The notes under the pieces: model-generated
What the model was told of the DNA's origin: nothing
Database searches by the model: none
Seen by the model: the letters and a program-made list of their open reading frames with translations, nothing else
Made by a program: the position numbers and the translations under genes
Shown: positions 62,334-64,000 of the stretch, one piece after another
Layout: each line of letters begins with the position of its first letter
Position numbering within the stretch: position 1 is the stretch's first letter
Assembly (NCBI GenBank): GCA_027313705.1
Contig: DAHVDE010000118.1
Coordinates: 158,979 to 222,978 of the forward strand
Direction: 5' to 3'
DNA from: Actinomycetota bacterium
GTDB taxonomy: Bacteria; Actinomycetota; Actinomycetes; Streptosporangiales; Streptosporangiaceae
DNA: 64,000 bases

Positions 62334-62840
62334 TTAAACCTCTGTTTCCGCGCGTTCCTCCGCGCCCGGATGCCGCGTAATCCGGCACCACGTAACCCGG
62401 CTGCCGGGACCGGAAATCGTGCCCCATCTGTCGGCAAGCGCATCGACTAACAGCAGGCCGTAGCCGTGCTCGGCACCACCGGTGCCGAGCTCAGCCAGGC
62501 ATGGCCCGGTCAGGCACGGCTCGGACGGGCCGCCGTCGTCGCGAACCTGAACCAGCACCCCGGCGGGCACCGGGCAGAGCGTTACCGTGACCGTGCCGCC
62601 CGGCGCGCCCGACTGACTGTGCACGATCGCGTTGGTGACCAGTTCGCTCACGAGCAGCACCACGGTCTCGGCAGCAGGGTCCCCGTCGCCGAGTAACTGA
62701 CGCGCCATCAGCCGTGCCGTGTGCACCGAATCCGGCGTTCCCGGCAGGACCCGCAGGATCGGCTGGCGGGCGTGGCCCCGAATCGTTCCAGGTACGGGTT
62801 GCGGAAGAGTCGACGCCCTGTCAGAGCCCCTCGCAGTCAT
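62334..62840 (-). CDS. RsbW-like ATP-binding (anti-sigma/regulatory) protein
   Basis: A 168-aa protein with a GHKL ATPase domain of the HATPase_c_2 group: VVLLVSELVTNAIVHSQSGAPGG (N-box), VQVRDDGGPSEP (G1) and GYGLLLVDALADRWG (G2). Such stand-alone kinases are abundant in actinomycetes and bind or phosphorylate anti-anti-sigma factors. No sigma factor or antagonist gene is adjacent. It is divergent from the AfsR-like gene. Confidence 0.92.
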   Translation of the reverse strand: MTARGSDRASTLPQPVPGTIRGHARQPILRVLPGTPDSVHTARLMARQLLGDGDPAAETVVLLVSELVTNAIVHSQSGAPGGTVTVTLCPVPAGVLVQVRDDGGPSEPCLTGPCLAELGTGGAEHGYGLLLVDALADRWGTISGPGSRVTWCRITRHPGAEERAETEV

Positions 62841-63110
62841 GCCGCGCTCCGGCGGAAGGCCGGCTCGGGCAGCGCAGCACAGGTAGCAAGCGCCGGCACG
62901 CTAATGGTCATAGCTCTGCTCCGATTACTCATTTGGCCCGGATTGATGCACTTCGGCGACTTGGCTCACGACCATAACGAAGCGATCATTACCGAGCTGT
63001 TGCCTAGGTGTAACCGGGCTCGCGATTACATCGCACGCCCAGCTAGGTGACTAAGCGATCGGGCAGTTGCACGTTACGATTACGCCAATCCATGACAGCG
63101 TAGGTGATCA

Positions 63111-64000
63111 GTGGAATATCGGATCCTCGGGCCGCTCTATGCGGATGCAGGCACCGGCCATGGCCCAGCGGCCATCTGCCAGCCGTTACTCCAGTCCGCT
63201 CTCGCAGTCCTGCTGCTGCGCGCCAACAGGACCTGCCCGCGAACGATGCTGATCGACGCCCTCTGGGGCGCTGAAGCGCCGAACGCCCCCGAGGCGGCCC
63301 TGCGGGTGTGCATCAGCCGACTGCGGCGGTGCCTCGGCGATTGCGCCGGGCGGCTGGCCACTGTCGGACCGCCCGGCGGTCGCTCGCCGGCCCACCGCCA
63401 GCAGCGTGGCTACGTCATGGTGGTACGCCCAGGCGAACTCGACGTCGACGAGGTCACCGATCTCGCAGCACAGGGACAGGCCGAGTTCGACTCAGGCAAC
63501 GTCACCGCCGCGGCCGCGTCGTTCATCCAGGCACTCGCGCTTTGGGGCGACCCGCCACTGCCCGACGTGCCACGGAGCGGCGCGTTGGCCGACGACGTCG
63601 CCAGGCTGACCAACCACCGCCGGGCAGTGATGGACGCGCTCATTGACGCCCGGCTCGCCGCTGGCGAGCAGGAACAAGTACTCGGCCAACTGCGCGCCGC
63701 GGTCCTGGCCGATCCCAGCCGGGAACGGGCGTGCGAACAGCTGATGCGCGCCTGCCACGCGCTAGGGCTGCACAAAGAGGCGCTGGATGCCTATCAGCAA
63801 GCTCGTCGGGCAATGCTCGAGCAGCAGGGCGCCGAGCCAGGGCCGGCGCTGACCGTGCTCTACCGTCGCATCCTGGCCGAGGAGACGGCTACGGTGCGTT
63901 CCGCGGCCAAGATCACCGAACTGTCGGCTGGCCTGCCGAAGCCCGGCGCCTCGCAGGCTCCCGGTCCTCCCGCCGATTTCACTGGCAGGTCGGCGGAGAT
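63111..64000 (+). CDS. AfsR/SARP-family regulator, 3' truncated by window
   Basis: The frame starts at a GTG at 63111 and runs off the window end, so it is missing from the ORF track. The first 100 residues are an OmpR-type DNA-binding domain (EYRILGPLY, then RTMLIDALWGAEAPNAPEAALRVCISRLRRCLG). A bacterial transcriptional activation domain follows (FIQALALWGDPPLPDVP, later EQLMRACHALGLHKEALDAYQQARRAMLEQQGAEPG). The last codons (PPADFTGRSAE) match the linker before an NB-ARC ATPase in AfsR-type proteins. It is therefore probably a long AfsR-like regulator of secondary metabolism, and its targets may lie to the right of this window. Confidence 0.9.
   Translation, partial: MEYRILGPLYADAGTGHGPAAICQPLLQSALAVLLLRANRTCPRTMLIDALWGAEAPNAPEAALRVCISRLRRCLGDCAGRLATVGPPGGRSPAHRQQRGYVMVVRPGELDVDEVTDLAAQGQAEFDSGNVTAAAASFIQALALWGDPPLPDVPRSGALADDVARLTNHRRAVMDALIDARLAAGEQEQVLGQLRAAVLADPSRERACEQLMRACHALGLHKEALDAYQQARRAMLEQQGAEPGPALTVLYRRILAEETATVRSAAKITELSAGLPKPGASQAPGPPADFTGRSAE

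Overview
The window is high-GC, gene-dense DNA from an actinomycete. It carries a complete cvnA-D conservon, an AfsR/SARP-type regulator, a DUF4193 protein, an EspR-like regulator, a MocR regulator and many coupled operons with 1-8 nt overlaps. I cannot place it to genus. Arg codon AGG is used routinely, unlike in Streptomyces.

Layout. (1) 1-6.1 kb: a plus-strand operon entering from the left, with two half-ABC exporters, a FixH/YtkA-like lipoprotein, a class I aminotransferase and a FemAB/GNAT-like acyltransferase. (2) 6.1-16.4 kb: an ArsR repressor convergent with a flavoprotein disulfide reductase whose promoter carries a 48-nt inverted repeat. A DUF885 hydrolase follows, flanked by coding-like debris, then a phosphodiester glycosidase-like lipoprotein, an MFS pump, a NUDIX hydrolase, a NYN-LOTUS protein and an S9 peptidase. 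(3) 16.6-27.9 kb: the most unusual region. A degraded IS30 transposase is followed by a near-consensus sigma70 promoter and a compact set of genes. These encode an unrecognised 617-aa protein, a small Rieske protein, a cupin with a Cys-rich tail, an AMP-ligase fused to a PKS-type C-methyltransferase, a hotdog thioesterase, an MFS exporter, two ATP-grasp ligases and a MocR regulator. The MFS/ATP-grasp operon and the mocR/ATP-grasp intergenic region share the same 24-nt-spaced direct repeat, which I propose is the MocR operator. No PKS or NRPS module or carrier protein is visible. This looks like a small, carrier-independent natural-product locus.

(4) 27.9-30.6 kb: a decaying accessory segment (DUF6933 protein, frameshifted GntR regulator, EspR-like XRE protein) ending at an elongator tRNA-Met. 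(5) 30.7-37.4 kb: a conservon (cvnD-C-B-A, minus strand) divergent from an orphan NitT/TauT-type solute-binding lipoprotein. (6) 37.4-50.2 kb: two acyl-CoA dehydrogenases, an APH-DUF6285 kinase-like protein, a zinc-ribbon/FHA protein, an N-terminally truncated AlkB, an amidohydrolase, a carboxylesterase, DUF4193, an inositol monophosphatase-like protein, ferrochelatase and a lytic transglycosylase. (7) 50.4-60.1 kb: an MFS / aldonolactone oxidase-like / GuaB1 operon, an OmpR-type two-component pair and a translationally coupled redox operon (ferric-reductase-like membrane protein, NuoF-like protein, 3Fe-4S-type ferredoxin, b561-like membrane protein). (8) 60.1-64 kb: a VOC protein, an ammonium transporter with a natural His6 tail, an RsbW-like ATPase and the start of an AfsR-like regulator cut by the window end.

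All family calls come from reading motifs in the translations. No database search was run.
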